A program made the position numbers and the translations under genes. A stretch of 64,000 bases of DNA. Source: Aphanothece sp. CMT-3BRIN-NPC111. Lineage in GTDB: Bacteria > Cyanobacteriota > Cyanobacteriia > Cyanobacteriales > JAHHGU01. Of this stretch, positions 35,293-43,612 are shown piece by piece (within the stretch, counting starts at the first letter, position 1; each line of letters begins with the position of its first letter). The stretch spans positions 62,001-126,000 of the forward strand of contig JAHHGU010000007.1 in the NCBI GenBank assembly GCA_019359765.1, written 5' to 3'. The notes below the pieces were generated by a model that made no database searches, was not told the DNA's origin, and saw nothing but the letters and a program-made list of their open reading frames with translations.

Positions 35293-36432
35293 TTAAGCAT
35301 GAACTAGTAAAAATTGACCGTTACCGTTATATTCCCCATCACAACTGGCAAAATTGCGAACAAACCAGATTAAATAAAACCGCCACAGCCGACGGAACTT
35401 GGCATAGTCCATGCCATAGTCTAAATCTTTGACAAGCGCCTGATTATCGTCAAAATTTTTCAGCCAGGTGGCAAAAGTTTTAGAGTAGTTAAAGCCATTG
35501 AGATACCACCTGTTAATGGTCTTGAGGTCTTTATCATGGCTAGGAACGGCATCATAGTTCCAGAAACGACCGTGGGGAAAAATGTATTTGTGCGTATAAA
35601 CGCTGGATATGTGGTTAGGGGTGCGGACTGTGATGATGTGAATGAACACCTTACCATCATCTTTGAGAAAAGCAGCTAATTTCTGGAAGGCTTTCGTTAA
35701 GTTCCCTACATGGCAAAAAACGCCAATTGAAATAATTTTATCAAATTTTTCATCGAAGTTCGCATCATTCAAATCGCCTTCATACAGGGTAAATCGACCT
35801 GAACTCAGGTAGCTTGAGGGATCTTGCATCTTGCCTCGCATATATTCACATTGCTGGTGGCTCAAATTAATCCCTGTAAAAGTGACATTAGGAAATTTAG
35901 AAAGGATGTAATTTGGAACGCAGCCCCAACCACATCCAAAATCTAAGATCCGATCTCCGTCCTTGATGCCCAGCTTCTCAATCACATCATCGAGCATATG
36001 CATTTGCGCTTGCTCCAGGTTGGATGCGCCTTTTTCCCACAATGCCATGCTGTACTTAGGATAAATGAGTTGCCAGTCGCCCAACATCTTATTCAGCATT
36101 CCTTGAGGAAGGTCGTACTGGAGCTTCATCAAATCCTTTGAACCTTCTGCAAGATGATCGGTTTCTTTTAAAACCCAATCATAAGGTGCAAGGAGAGAGG
36201 GAAAATAACGAAAGAAGACGGGCATAAATGTATCAAACAGCCCTTCCAAGACGAAATCTGGAAGTTCCAATCCATTGATATAAGCTTCTGCAAGTGCCAT
36301 TTGCGCTGTATTAACGACAGCGACAGCGCCACGCGTTGCCTCATAAGCAAGTGGGGTTTTCTTATGCACATCCCCCACAAGAGGGATATGTTTTTCCATA
36401 TCTTCCAGAAAAAAAGTAGAATTCATGGTCAC
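35293..36432 (-). CDS. cyclopropane-fatty-acid-synthase-like SAM methyltransferase
   Basis: A 379-residue class I methyltransferase of the CFA synthase family, which methylates double bonds of lipid acyl chains. The SAM site is ILDFGCGWG (162-170). The CFA pattern continues with YEGDLND, DKIISIGVFCHVG (231-243), FIHIITVRTP, KYIFPHG and the C-terminal RRLWRFYLIWFVRNF. In E. coli CFA synthase the bicarbonate-binding Glu lies in the MFEHVG segment; here that position is Cys (C240). The bicarbonate-dependent cyclopropane reaction may therefore be altered, for example to methyl transfer without ring closure. It lies inside the alkane locus and is divergent from a desaturase. It could give methyl-branched chains, as reported for some cyanobacterial heptadecanes. 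That link is inference. Confidence 0.8.
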   Translation of the reverse strand: MTMNSTFFLEDMEKHIPLVGDVHKKTPLAYEATRGAVAVVNTAQMALAEAYINGLELPDFVLEGLFDTFMPVFFRYFPSLLAPYDWVLKETDHLAEGSKDLMKLQYDLPQGMLNKMLGDWQLIYPKYSMALWEKGASNLEQAQMHMLDDVIEKLGIKDGDRILDFGCGWGCVPNYILSKFPNVTFTGINLSHQQCEYMRGKMQDPSSYLSSGRFTLYEGDLNDANFDEKFDKIISIGVFCHVGNLTKAFQKLAAFLKDDGKVFIHIITVRTPNHISSVYTHKYIFPHGRFWNYDAVPSHDKDLKTINRWYLNGFNYSKTFATWLKNFDDNQALVKDLDYGMDYAKFRRLWRFYLIWFVRNFASCDGEYNGNGQFLLVHA

Positions 36433-36556
36433 CTCTAGATTGAGCTTTACTATTCTGTTATAGTATTAAAAATTTATTAGTTCTGGCTTTCAATTTAGGA
36501 AAGATTTAAGAATTTAATATCTTTAGCTGTATTCTGAGAATAATTCACAAAAGTTT
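36433..36556. promoter_or_regulatory. divergent promoter region of methyltransferase and desaturase
   Basis: The 124 AT-rich bases between two head-to-head genes must carry both promoters, so the pair could be coregulated. GTTATAGTATTAAAA at about 36457 resembles -10 elements. No operator is obvious. Confidence 0.45.
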
Positions 36557-37651
36557 ATGACTGTTTGCCAAGAAACCCCCCTAGTTACCCAAGCAGAGTA
36601 TGTAAAAAAATTACGTCCATTTCTTCCTGATTCGGCGTTTGCACCTAATCCTAGTAAGTTAATTATTCTGTTTATTAATTTGGGGATTTTGCTTTTGGGC
36701 TGGGCGATCGCAGAAAAGTTAGATCGTTGGCCTGTCTATCTTTTATGGCTTTATTTACCGCTAGCAATCGTGATGGGCAATAGCGTCATTGTATTGCTAT
36801 TTAGCTCCCATGACCTTATGCATGGCAGTGTAATTAGAAACTTTCGGATGAGTCGTTTTATAAGCTTGCTAGGGCTAAGTATGTTGTGGATGCCTCCAAC
36901 GTTGTGGAAAGCAGTCCATAACCGAGTGCATCACAATAAAACCAATTCTTTAGACGACCCCGATCGCAATTACTTATACGAACAGCCTAATACTTGGGGG
37001 AAATGGATTCAAAACTTGTTTGTGCCCTCTGCTGAAGTCAACCCCGTATGGTTAACAGTAGGAATGGCAACAGCATGGGGAGTTCATACTTTTCGCAATT
37101 TGACTTCCGTACTGTTCTTTAATAGTGAATCTGTGGATTATGTTCCTGCCGCCTTTGTAGTTAGCGCTAAAGATCGTCGAGCGATCGCAGGGGAATTTTT
37201 GATAATTTTAACGATTCATTTGAGTATCATTACGTATCTGCAATTTAATTTACTAAAACTGGTGCTTAGTTACTTTCTACCCCTGGGAATTGGCTATGCT
37301 GGATTGATATTTTATATTTATACGAATCATATGCTTTGCCGGATGACAAGCATTAACGATCCACTTATAAACAGTGTCTCTCTACGGGTTCCTAAAATAT
37401 TTGACCTGCTGCATCTAAATTTTTCTTACCATGCGGAACACCATATTTTTCCGGGAATAGATTGTGACTATTATCCAATGGTTCAAGACTTATTAAAAAT
37501 TCACTATCCAGAGAAAAGCAGTAACTACATATTAGATGCCAGTGAAGCTTGGGGCTTATTCCTGAAAACTCCTCGACATTATAAAGATGAAACTACCTTT
37601 ACAGATTGGTCAGGAGAAAAGTCTGTTACTTGTCCACTTAGTCAAGAGTAG
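36557..37651 (+). CDS. membrane fatty acid desaturase/hydroxylase family protein
   Basis: A 364-residue di-iron membrane enzyme. The three histidine boxes are HDLMH (85-89), HNRVHH (121-126) and HAEHH (292-296), and there are four or more membrane helices (about 35-52, 60-83, 215-230 and 235-258). The family includes desaturases, hydroxylases and ketolases of acyl chains and carotenoids. It does not read like DesA, DesB, DesC or CrtR as I know them. Its place next to a CFA-like methyltransferase and between the alkane genes suggests that it introduces the double bond, or another oxidation, used by that enzyme. This is a positional inference. Confidence 0.8.
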   Translation: MTVCQETPLVTQAEYVKKLRPFLPDSAFAPNPSKLIILFINLGILLLGWAIAEKLDRWPVYLLWLYLPLAIVMGNSVIVLLFSSHDLMHGSVIRNFRMSRFISLLGLSMLWMPPTLWKAVHNRVHHNKTNSLDDPDRNYLYEQPNTWGKWIQNLFVPSAEVNPVWLTVGMATAWGVHTFRNLTSVLFFNSESVDYVPAAFVVSAKDRRAIAGEFLIILTIHLSIITYLQFNLLKLVLSYFLPLGIGYAGLIFYIYTNHMLCRMTSINDPLINSVSLRVPKIFDLLHLNFSYHAEHHIFPGIDCDYYPMVQDLLKIHYPEKSSNYILDASEAWGLFLKTPRHYKDETTFTDWSGEKSVTCPLSQE

Positions 37652-37653
37652 AA

Positions 37654-37692
37654 AGGTGATAGAGGTAGTTAAGTAACCACTTCTATCACCAT
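37654..37692 (+). terminator. terminator of the desaturase gene
   Basis: GGTGATAGA and TCTATCACC form a 9-bp stem right after the stop, with additional GGT/ACC pairing inside, followed by an AT-rich stretch. Confidence 0.65.
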
Positions 37693-38063
37693 ATTTAATA
37701 AACGCGATATTAGATCCAGTTAATTAGCCATACTAACCAAAATTAAAAACCCTGTAGAGACGCAATATATCCTGTATCTACATTATGTGCGATCGCGCGG
37801 GCTGCATATTAATCAGTACTACTCAGAATGATGTCCGGCGAACCATATTATGCCCAAATAATTAGTGACTAATTGTACGTTAGATTACTCTGCAAGAAGG
37901 CTGCGCCTATGTCCCTCAACCCAACCTACGCATATCGTAATTGTTTAAGCGGACATGATATTACCCATAATAAAACAACCCCTTTGCGCTAGGGGGGTGA
38001 GGTTCCTACTTAATTGTGGGTAACTCAATATCAGATATTGCAGCAAATTTTAAACATTAAATA
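37693..38063. other. intergenic region between convergent desaturase and ADO genes
   Basis: About 370 bases with a HIP1-like palindrome, the phrase CCTCAACCCAACCTACGCAT typical of dispersed cyanobacterial repeats, and no conserved reading frame. Confidence 0.5.
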
Positions 38064-38108
38064 GGGTAAAGGTTAAAGGATTTTTCTTTTCTCCCTTAAC
38101 CTTTACCC
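38064..38108 (-). terminator. terminator of the ADO gene
   Basis: GGGTAAAGGTTAA and TTAACCTTTACCC form a 13-bp stem downstream of the ADO stop on the minus strand. Stretches of A and T are in its loop and flank. Confidence 0.65.
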
Positions 38109-38150
38109 CAACATAGCCGTACTTTCAGTGCTTAGTGCGAGATTTGAATA

Positions 38151-38846
38151 CTAAGCAGCAGTAAGACCGTAAGCAGACATCCGCATGATATCGCGGGTAG
38201 TAAAGCCAATGTTGCTGAGTGCTTCACCGTAGGCAATCATGAAGTCTTCAACTAAGGCTTCTTTTTCCATCGCCAGTACATGGGCATCATCCGCGACTTC
38301 GTTGAGCATTTTCCAAACTATGGGAAGGTTCTTACGATTAGCTTCCTCTAGTTCGGCTTTTGATTCCTCAAAGTGCGCTTTCAGCCAAACTTCGCCAAAG
38401 TTGAGGTGAGTGTACTCGTCTTTGACAACGCCCTCAGTAATTTTACGGGCAAAGTCATCGGCAACGGGGATGTAGATGTTGTATGCTGCGATCGCAAAGC
38501 ATTCAATAATCAGTGATTGAATCAGCAACGCCGTGACTACGTTACCTGAGGAGGCGGCCTCTTGGAAATTTTGGTGTAGCTGGGAAAAGAACTTACGGGC
38601 AAAGTCCATATCCGGCGTTACCTGGAGATTGCGACCACAAGCTTCAAACCCTTTCTTGTGACGACTTTCCATCTTGGATAAGCGGGTTAACTCATCCTTG
38701 TCTTCTGGCAACAGTTGAGCAAGTGTGATGTAATTCTCGTGCGCCTCTTGTTCACCTTCAATCACAATTGCGTTGATGCGGCTGTAGGCGTCTTTGTAAG
38801 TTTCGCTTTGGAAGTCAAGTTCTGAAGTGGCTGCAATCTGCGCCAT
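38151..38846 (-). CDS. ado: aldehyde-deformylating oxygenase (alkane synthase)
   Basis: ADO converts fatty aldehyde to alkane or alkene plus formate at a ferritin-like di-iron centre. The ATG at 38846 ([12 protein letters not shown]) gives 231 residues, the exact family length; the open frame extends 24 codons further but is not needed. All six iron ligands are in place: E32, E60, H63, E115, E144 and H147. The conserved C70 and Y122 are present too. Its partner reductase gene is at 33882. Separation of the pair by a methyltransferase and a desaturase gene is unusual. Confidence 0.97.
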   Translation of the reverse strand: MAQIAATSELDFQSETYKDAYSRINAIVIEGEQEAHENYITLAQLLPEDKDELTRLSKMESRHKKGFEACGRNLQVTPDMDFARKFFSQLHQNFQEAASSGNVVTALLIQSLIIECFAIAAYNIYIPVADDFARKITEGVVKDEYTHLNFGEVWLKAHFEESKAELEEANRKNLPIVWKMLNEVADDAHVLAMEKEALVEDFMIAYGEALSNIGFTTRDIMRMSAYGLTAA

Positions 38847-39086
38847 AGAGCGAGTGTCTCCTATTTTTCCTAATACTAGGCTAATTACGAAGTAGGTGAA
38901 GCTATGTACAGACCCCAAATTTCGCGTCTATACATGGTGAGGATCAAAATGGTTAAATTTAACTTAACAAATCTCTATACTAAAATGTACTGCTTATTGA
39001 GATATATTCCCCAAGTCGAACCATATCCCATCTCATTGTAAATGATTCTCAAAGCGTAGGGATAATCTTGGGGTGGGAAGAAAGTA

Positions 39087-39926
39087 ATGGCTAAAAGAGA
39101 TCTGAACAACTCCCGATCTGGGTTTTGGAAACCGCTGAGCCTGCTTGTGCTGCTGCTGGGTGCGGGTGTGGTGCTGCTGCCACTGGGTATTGTGTTCCTG
39201 ACTTCTCTGGCAACAGCTAATGTGACGCCCATTGGGGGCATTCTGCCAGAAAACCCAAGTTTAGCTAATTACCAGGAGGCTTGGAGGCGGGGTGACTTTC
39301 TGCTGGCGTTTGCTAATTCAACAATAGTAGCCTTGGCGGTAACCCTGTTTCAGATTATTACCTCAGCGTTGGCAGGCTATGCCTTAGCGCGGTTGAAATT
39401 CCGAGGACGTCAAGCCATCTTGTTGATTGTCTTGGCAACGCTGGTGATTCCCTTCCAGATTTTGGTGATTCCGATCTTTCTAGTGTTGAAGTGGGGACAC
39501 ATGATTGACACTTACTGGGCACTCATTTTGCCAACGGCAGCAAATGGTTTTGGGATTTTTCTGCTGCGGCAGTATTTCCAAACCATCCCTGTGGAGATTG
39601 AGGAAGCAGCAGCCATAGACGGGGCGAATCGCTTACAAATTTTGTGGCGGGTAATGCTGCCTTTATCTCGACCAGCTTTGGTGACCCTGTTTTTGTTTAC
39701 GTTTATTGGGGAGTGGAACGATTTGTTTAAGCCGCTAGTCTTCACAACGCGACCAGCTTTGAGGACAGTGCAGCTAGCGTTGGCAGAGTTCCAGGAGCAG
39801 TTTACCAACAGCTGGCCGCTGCTGATGGCAGCTGTTGTAATTGCCACGGTGCCAGTGGTGTTGCTGTTTATTATTGGTCAGCGGCAGTTTATTCGCGGAA
39901 TTGCTACCACGGGAATCAAGAATTAA
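39087..39926 (+). CDS. ABC sugar transporter permease (MalG family)
   Basis: A 279-residue inner-membrane permease with six helices. The EAA loop that docks with the ATPase is intact: EEAAAIDGANRLQILWRVMLPLSRP (about 169-193). The sequence is of the carbohydrate CUT1 family, second permease. No binding protein, first permease or ATPase gene is nearby, so those subunits must be encoded elsewhere. The gene's last codons overlap by 4 bases the stop of the convergent gene at 39923. Confidence 0.9.
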   Translation: MAKRDLNNSRSGFWKPLSLLVLLLGAGVVLLPLGIVFLTSLATANVTPIGGILPENPSLANYQEAWRRGDFLLAFANSTIVALAVTLFQIITSALAGYALARLKFRGRQAILLIVLATLVIPFQILVIPIFLVLKWGHMIDTYWALILPTAANGFGIFLLRQYFQTIPVEIEEAAAIDGANRLQILWRVMLPLSRPALVTLFLFTFIGEWNDLFKPLVFTTRPALRTVQLALAEFQEQFTNSWPLLMAAVVIATVPVVLLFIIGQRQFIRGIATTGIKN

Positions 39927-40960
39927 TCTAAATTTGTCAAAACTTTGAGGCGAACAATGTTATCGCCTGTATCGTCTAGTGGCACTTCTATGATTTCACC
40001 GGAAAGGCGGTCAAGACAGTTGAGGAGCGATCGCAGATTGGGGGTACTCGCGCCAGTATCTACATACAACCTATCTGCCAAACTACCGAGACGCTTCCAA
40101 GTAGTATAAACTTTGGCGATAATTTGTTCTAGTTGAGATGCCTGCTTAACTAAGTCAGCTGCCAGGTTGAGGCAACCCAGGCGCAAAGCTTCCTCTAGCG
40201 CCATTTCCAGGTCAAGAGATGTTTGATTGAAAGCTTGAACTTGGGCCCCAGCGTCTAAATACTTGGCTAAACTTCGGGCGTCTGATGTTACTTGTTTAAC
40301 TGTATCAACATCAAAATTCTCGGTAATTTCATGCTGCAAGGCTGTTTGGTGAGACGCTGGCAACTTTTCCATTTCCCGCACGAGGGGGGCGAGGTAGCGG
40401 GTAGGCATTAAACCGTCGGCTGCCTTTTCCTTAACTTCATCTGGCAGCAAATCTGAACTCATTGCCGTCCATTCATCAGATAGTTGTCGCACCTCCCGGC
40501 GGGTGATGCGATCGCCTTTTTGAGCGGCATCAGTTACCAACTGTTGCACTTCTGGGGAAGACTTGGCAGTTTCCACAAAAGCGCGCTTGCTGAAGTTGTT
40601 GATAGCCGCTGGATCTAAATGCCCTTGTTCTAAAAGGGTATCGGCACTATTTGCCAGTTCAATCCAGGAATAAGCCTGACTCTTACTAATTTCTCGCTCT
40701 TTGAGCCAGTTAAGAAATCCTGTACCTCTTCCGTCACCGCCTTTTTTCTCTCTGTCTCGCACCGCCCGTAAAATCCGCCCCCGCCAGATTTCAGTTTGCA
40801 AGTCAAAGCGATCGCACACTAACCAAGCATTATCTACCTGTTCCTGAAAGTCCAGTTCTGGAATTTGCTCATCCTCTGGATCGGGCAGCTGGAAATTTAG
40901 ATCGGTGATACCTGCAAACGCACTAACAAGGTCGATGGGAGAATCGGTGGATTGAGCCAT
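39923..40960 (-). CDS. conserved cyanobacterial protein of unknown function
   Basis: A 345-residue, mostly helical, charged protein. Residues 50-110 (WRGRILRAVRDREKKGGDGR followed by FLNWLKEREISKSQAYSWIELANS) resemble the helix-turn-helix-like part of DUF3102 or phage/plasmid replication-linked proteins. Residues 120-160 (AINNFSKRAFVETAKSSPEV, DRITRREVRQLSDEW) have the look of a ParB-type region. I do not recognise the full protein. A DNA-binding role is possible. It overlaps the permease stop by four bases. Confidence 0.55.
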   Translation of the reverse strand: MAQSTDSPIDLVSAFAGITDLNFQLPDPEDEQIPELDFQEQVDNAWLVCDRFDLQTEIWRGRILRAVRDREKKGGDGRGTGFLNWLKEREISKSQAYSWIELANSADTLLEQGHLDPAAINNFSKRAFVETAKSSPEVQQLVTDAAQKGDRITRREVRQLSDEWTAMSSDLLPDEVKEKAADGLMPTRYLAPLVREMEKLPASHQTALQHEITENFDVDTVKQVTSDARSLAKYLDAGAQVQAFNQTSLDLEMALEEALRLGCLNLAADLVKQASQLEQIIAKVYTTWKRLGSLADRLYVDTGASTPNLRSLLNCLDRLSGEIIEVPLDDTGDNIVRLKVLTNLD

Positions 40961-41108
40961 TGGAGCGATCGGTGTGGAACAGACGGATTATTATTGCACG
41001 ATCTGGATATTAATACTGAGCTTAACCTTTGACTGTACCGTGGGGTAAGCCTTCTTAGCCCATCATTCCCAAATTAGAATATGAAGATAACTTCTCTGTG
41101 AGGTTGAT

Positions 41109-41771
41109 ATGTCAAGTGCCCTCGGCATCGGGAAGACTACTCCACTCAGCCAAAGTGCTAACCGAGTTCTACTTAGGAATATTAGCTGGCAGACTTACGA
41201 AGCCTTGGTTAAAGAACTAGAGGCACAGCCAGGGATTCGCTTGACTTATGACCGGGGACAGCTAGAAGTTATGACACCTTTAATTCCGCACGAAAGTAAC
41301 AAAAAGCTCATTGGTCGGTTGGTCGAAGCGCTGACGGAAGAATTGAGTATTGAAATTCGCAGCTTGGGTTCTTTGACGTGCAAGCGTGAAGATTTAGCCC
41401 GAGGATTAGAACCGGATCAATGCTACTACATCCAGAATGAGCAAGTTGTGCGAGGAATGCAAGAAATAGACTTTAGTCAAGATCCGCTTCCCGATTTGGC
41501 AATTGAAATTGATATTACCAGCAGTTCTATTAACCGAATGGAAATTTATGCGGATTTGGGTGTACCAGAAGTCTGGCGGTATGATGGCAAATCTCTGAAG
41601 ATTTATATATTAGAGAATAAAACATACAAAGAGTGCGATGCCAGCCCTACTTTACCCCAGTTGCCACCTGCTGAAATTGTTCGATTTTTGGAACTCAGCA
41701 AAACAATGGGTGAGACAAGTTGGATTCGCTTGTTCCGCCAGTGGGTTAGAAGCAAGATACAGCAAACTTAG
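41109..41771 (+). CDS. Uma2 family endonuclease (DUF820)
   Basis: A 220-residue protein of the Uma2 group, which has a PD-(D/E)XK nuclease fold and is very numerous in cyanobacteria. Typical phrases are ISWQTYEALVKELEAQPGIRL, GQLEVMTPLIPHESNKKLIG, RGLEPDQCYYI, PDLAIEIDITSSSINRMEIYADLGVPEVWRYDG. The active-site acidic residues (D in LAIEIDITSS and E/K nearby) appear complete. Biological role is unknown; links to transposons and defence have been proposed. Confidence 0.9.
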   Translation: MSSALGIGKTTPLSQSANRVLLRNISWQTYEALVKELEAQPGIRLTYDRGQLEVMTPLIPHESNKKLIGRLVEALTEELSIEIRSLGSLTCKREDLARGLEPDQCYYIQNEQVVRGMQEIDFSQDPLPDLAIEIDITSSSINRMEIYADLGVPEVWRYDGKSLKIYILENKTYKECDASPTLPQLPPAEIVRFLELSKTMGETSWIRLFRQWVRSKIQQT

Positions 41772-41840
41772 AGGTAAATATGCCAACTGCTATTGATATT
41801 TCCTACTCAGATATCCGAGGCGCAAAATTTACCAATGTCA

Positions 41841-41974
41841 TTAACTTTCCTTTAGCTGCCGAATAACGCGACAAGGATTTCCGGCAGCAACAACATTAGC
41901 AGGAATACTTTTGACGACAACACTACCCGCGCCAATTGTAGTATTATCCCCAATAGTCACTCCTGGACAAATTA
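41841..41974 (-). pseudogene. 3' fragment of a hexapeptide-repeat acetyltransferase gene
   Basis: Read on the minus strand, ICPGVTIGDNTTIGAG then SVVVKSIPANVVAAGNPCRV is the left-handed beta-helix end of a maltose or galactoside O-acetyltransferase, ending with TAA at 41841. It starts right after the alpha/beta hydrolase stop codon. There is no start codon, and about three quarters of the gene is missing, so it is a deletion remnant. Confidence 0.65.
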
Positions 41975-42907
41975 TTACACCGCATCTCTTAGAAACGAAA
42001 CAATAGCCGAATTAACTGCATCTGGACAAGTGGCGGCAGCATCATGTCCGCAATTTGGGAGAATTTGTAATTTGGAGTTCGGTAGGTGTGCTTGTAGTTT
42101 CTCCCCATCTTTGACAGGAAACCAGCGATCTTGTGCGCTCCATAATATCAGCGTAGGAATTGCGATCGCACTTAAATTATCTTGTATATTACTAATAATA
42201 TTAGGCAAATTTTGTTCTATTTTCTGAATTTCCTGAGCCGCATTTTGTAAATCCTCGACATATTTTGTAAGAGCATTGGGAAACTCAATATACGGATAAG
42301 TTATCCAATACACATCTTCCTCTGTAATTGCTGCCGCATCCACAACAACTTCGCTCCGTTCGATTGCCAAAATTTGCCTGACTAGGGGGGCAAATAAGCT
42401 TGCCAACCGCAAATTATCAACGAGTCGAATCAGATCCAGTGGCAGATCTGAAAGCAAGCGCATGCCCCTGCTTGGCAAGCGTTCTGGAAAAATTGGTACA
42501 TTAATTACTACTAATTGGGCGAATAACTCTGGGTACGCCTGTGCTGTAGCAAGTGTTATTAATGCTCCTAGCGATTCTGCAACAACAATAGCCGGTTCAT
42601 TGCATAAAGCTTGAATAATCCGCGCCAGTTCAACTACTTGATGACCTGGTATTTCTGGCTGTGGTGGCTTATCAGAAAAACCATTTCCTTTGGTATCAAA
42701 ACAAATTACGCGAAAATGCTGTGCCAATGCCTCTATGTTATGACGCCAACCATAGCTCCAACTGCCGATTCCATGTACCAAAACCAGCGGCTTACCAATT
42801 CCCTTTTCGCCATAAGCAATTTTTACGGGATGTCCGCTAGCGTCAGTAATTGTCAGAGTTTGACGCCCTTTCGGAAATGTAGCTTGCCACCAGTCTGATT
42901 TATGCAT
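41975..42907 (-). CDS. alpha/beta hydrolase
   Basis: A 310-residue alpha/beta-fold hydrolase. The N-terminal strands contain LVLVHGIGSWSYGWRHNIEAL and VICFDTKGNGFSDKP; the nucleophile elbow is VAESLGALI, with Ser in the AESLG pentapeptide. The acid is in LILWSAQDRWFPV, and the final His is in NCGHDAAATCPD. Esterase, lipase, epoxide hydrolase and haloperoxidase are all possible. It shares one base with the DUF4112 gene stop, in the same direction, so they are cotranscribed. The last residues, FLRDAV, directly abut an acetyltransferase fragment, so the 3' end of the gene may have been newly made by a deletion. Confidence 0.85.
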   Translation of the reverse strand: MHKSDWWQATFPKGRQTLTITDASGHPVKIAYGEKGIGKPLVLVHGIGSWSYGWRHNIEALAQHFRVICFDTKGNGFSDKPPQPEIPGHQVVELARIIQALCNEPAIVVAESLGALITLATAQAYPELFAQLVVINVPIFPERLPSRGMRLLSDLPLDLIRLVDNLRLASLFAPLVRQILAIERSEVVVDAAAITEEDVYWITYPYIEFPNALTKYVEDLQNAAQEIQKIEQNLPNIISNIQDNLSAIAIPTLILWSAQDRWFPVKDGEKLQAHLPNSKLQILPNCGHDAAATCPDAVNSAIVSFLRDAV

Positions 42908-43410
42908 CAGCCACTAATTGCTTGCAGTAGTAGTCTCAACATGAAAATGCTGATGGCAGTTATAGCAACCACAAACAGTATCAATACACCCAACAGCAGG
43001 ATAATAAACCACCAGTCTGCTCTTTTACTTGGCTGAGGAGAAGCCATATGAGCTTCCAGCAAAGCCATATTTTTGGTATTGGCTTTGAAAGCAAAATCAA
43101 ACCAGTCTCCCAAAAGGGGTACAGAACCCGCCAATTCATCTAAAAGGATGTTGATAACCATTCGGATCAAGGTTTGTCGTGGCAAACCAAGCATTGCGGC
43201 TTCCATGACAATATAGGCGGAGAAAGCGGTTCCCAAGAAATCGCCTGCACCGGGTAGCAGTCCCAAGATAGGATCAACGCCAACCCGATGAGATGTCCCA
43301 GGAATAGGAATCGCGTTATCTAGGATATAGCTTAGCGATCGCACGCGCTTCAGCCTCTTAACCTTGGAGTTAGCTAGCTTAGATGAAGGTGGGATAGGAG
43401 ACTGGGACAT
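42907..43410 (-). CDS. DUF4112 membrane protein
   Basis: A 167-residue protein from the ATG at 43410 (MSQSPIPPSS). The DUF4112 core is SYILDNAIPIPGTSHRVGVDPILGLLPGAGD followed by two or three hydrophobic helices and DWFDFAFKANTKNM. One more membrane helix (about 132-160) ends the protein. The family function is unknown. The stop overlaps the hydrolase start, so the pair is an operon. Confidence 0.85.
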   Translation of the reverse strand: MSQSPIPPSSKLANSKVKRLKRVRSLSYILDNAIPIPGTSHRVGVDPILGLLPGAGDFLGTAFSAYIVMEAAMLGLPRQTLIRMVINILLDELAGSVPLLGDWFDFAFKANTKNMALLEAHMASPQPSKRADWWFIILLLGVLILFVVAITAISIFMLRLLLQAISG

Positions 43411-43479
43411 AAAAATCAAGTAGTTCAGGACTTGACTAAGAGCGGTTATAACCTATACGCAAAACATTAGAGAGGTTTT

Positions 43480-43523
43480 TTACCGCAGATGAAAGCAGAT
43501 AAACACAGATAAACGCAGATATT
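43480..43523. repeat. CGCAGATAAA short repeat, second copy
   Basis: ACCGCAGATGAAAGCAGATAAAC followed by CAGATAAACGCAGATAT, near-identical to 22361. Confidence 0.55.
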
Positions 43524-43612
43524 TGGTCTGAGAAAATTATTTCTGGGATAGGCTTTTATAGCGATAAGGCACTTCAGTTGTTTATCCAAAGCTGGCTTGC
43601 CCGTCCTATATC

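Noticed and set aside
41781..41867. Short frame beginning MPTAIDISYSDIRG just after the Uma2 gene
   Set aside because: It ends within 29 codons in the acetyltransferase remnant and has no recognisable domain; probably a chance frame, although AGAGG lies before its ATG.
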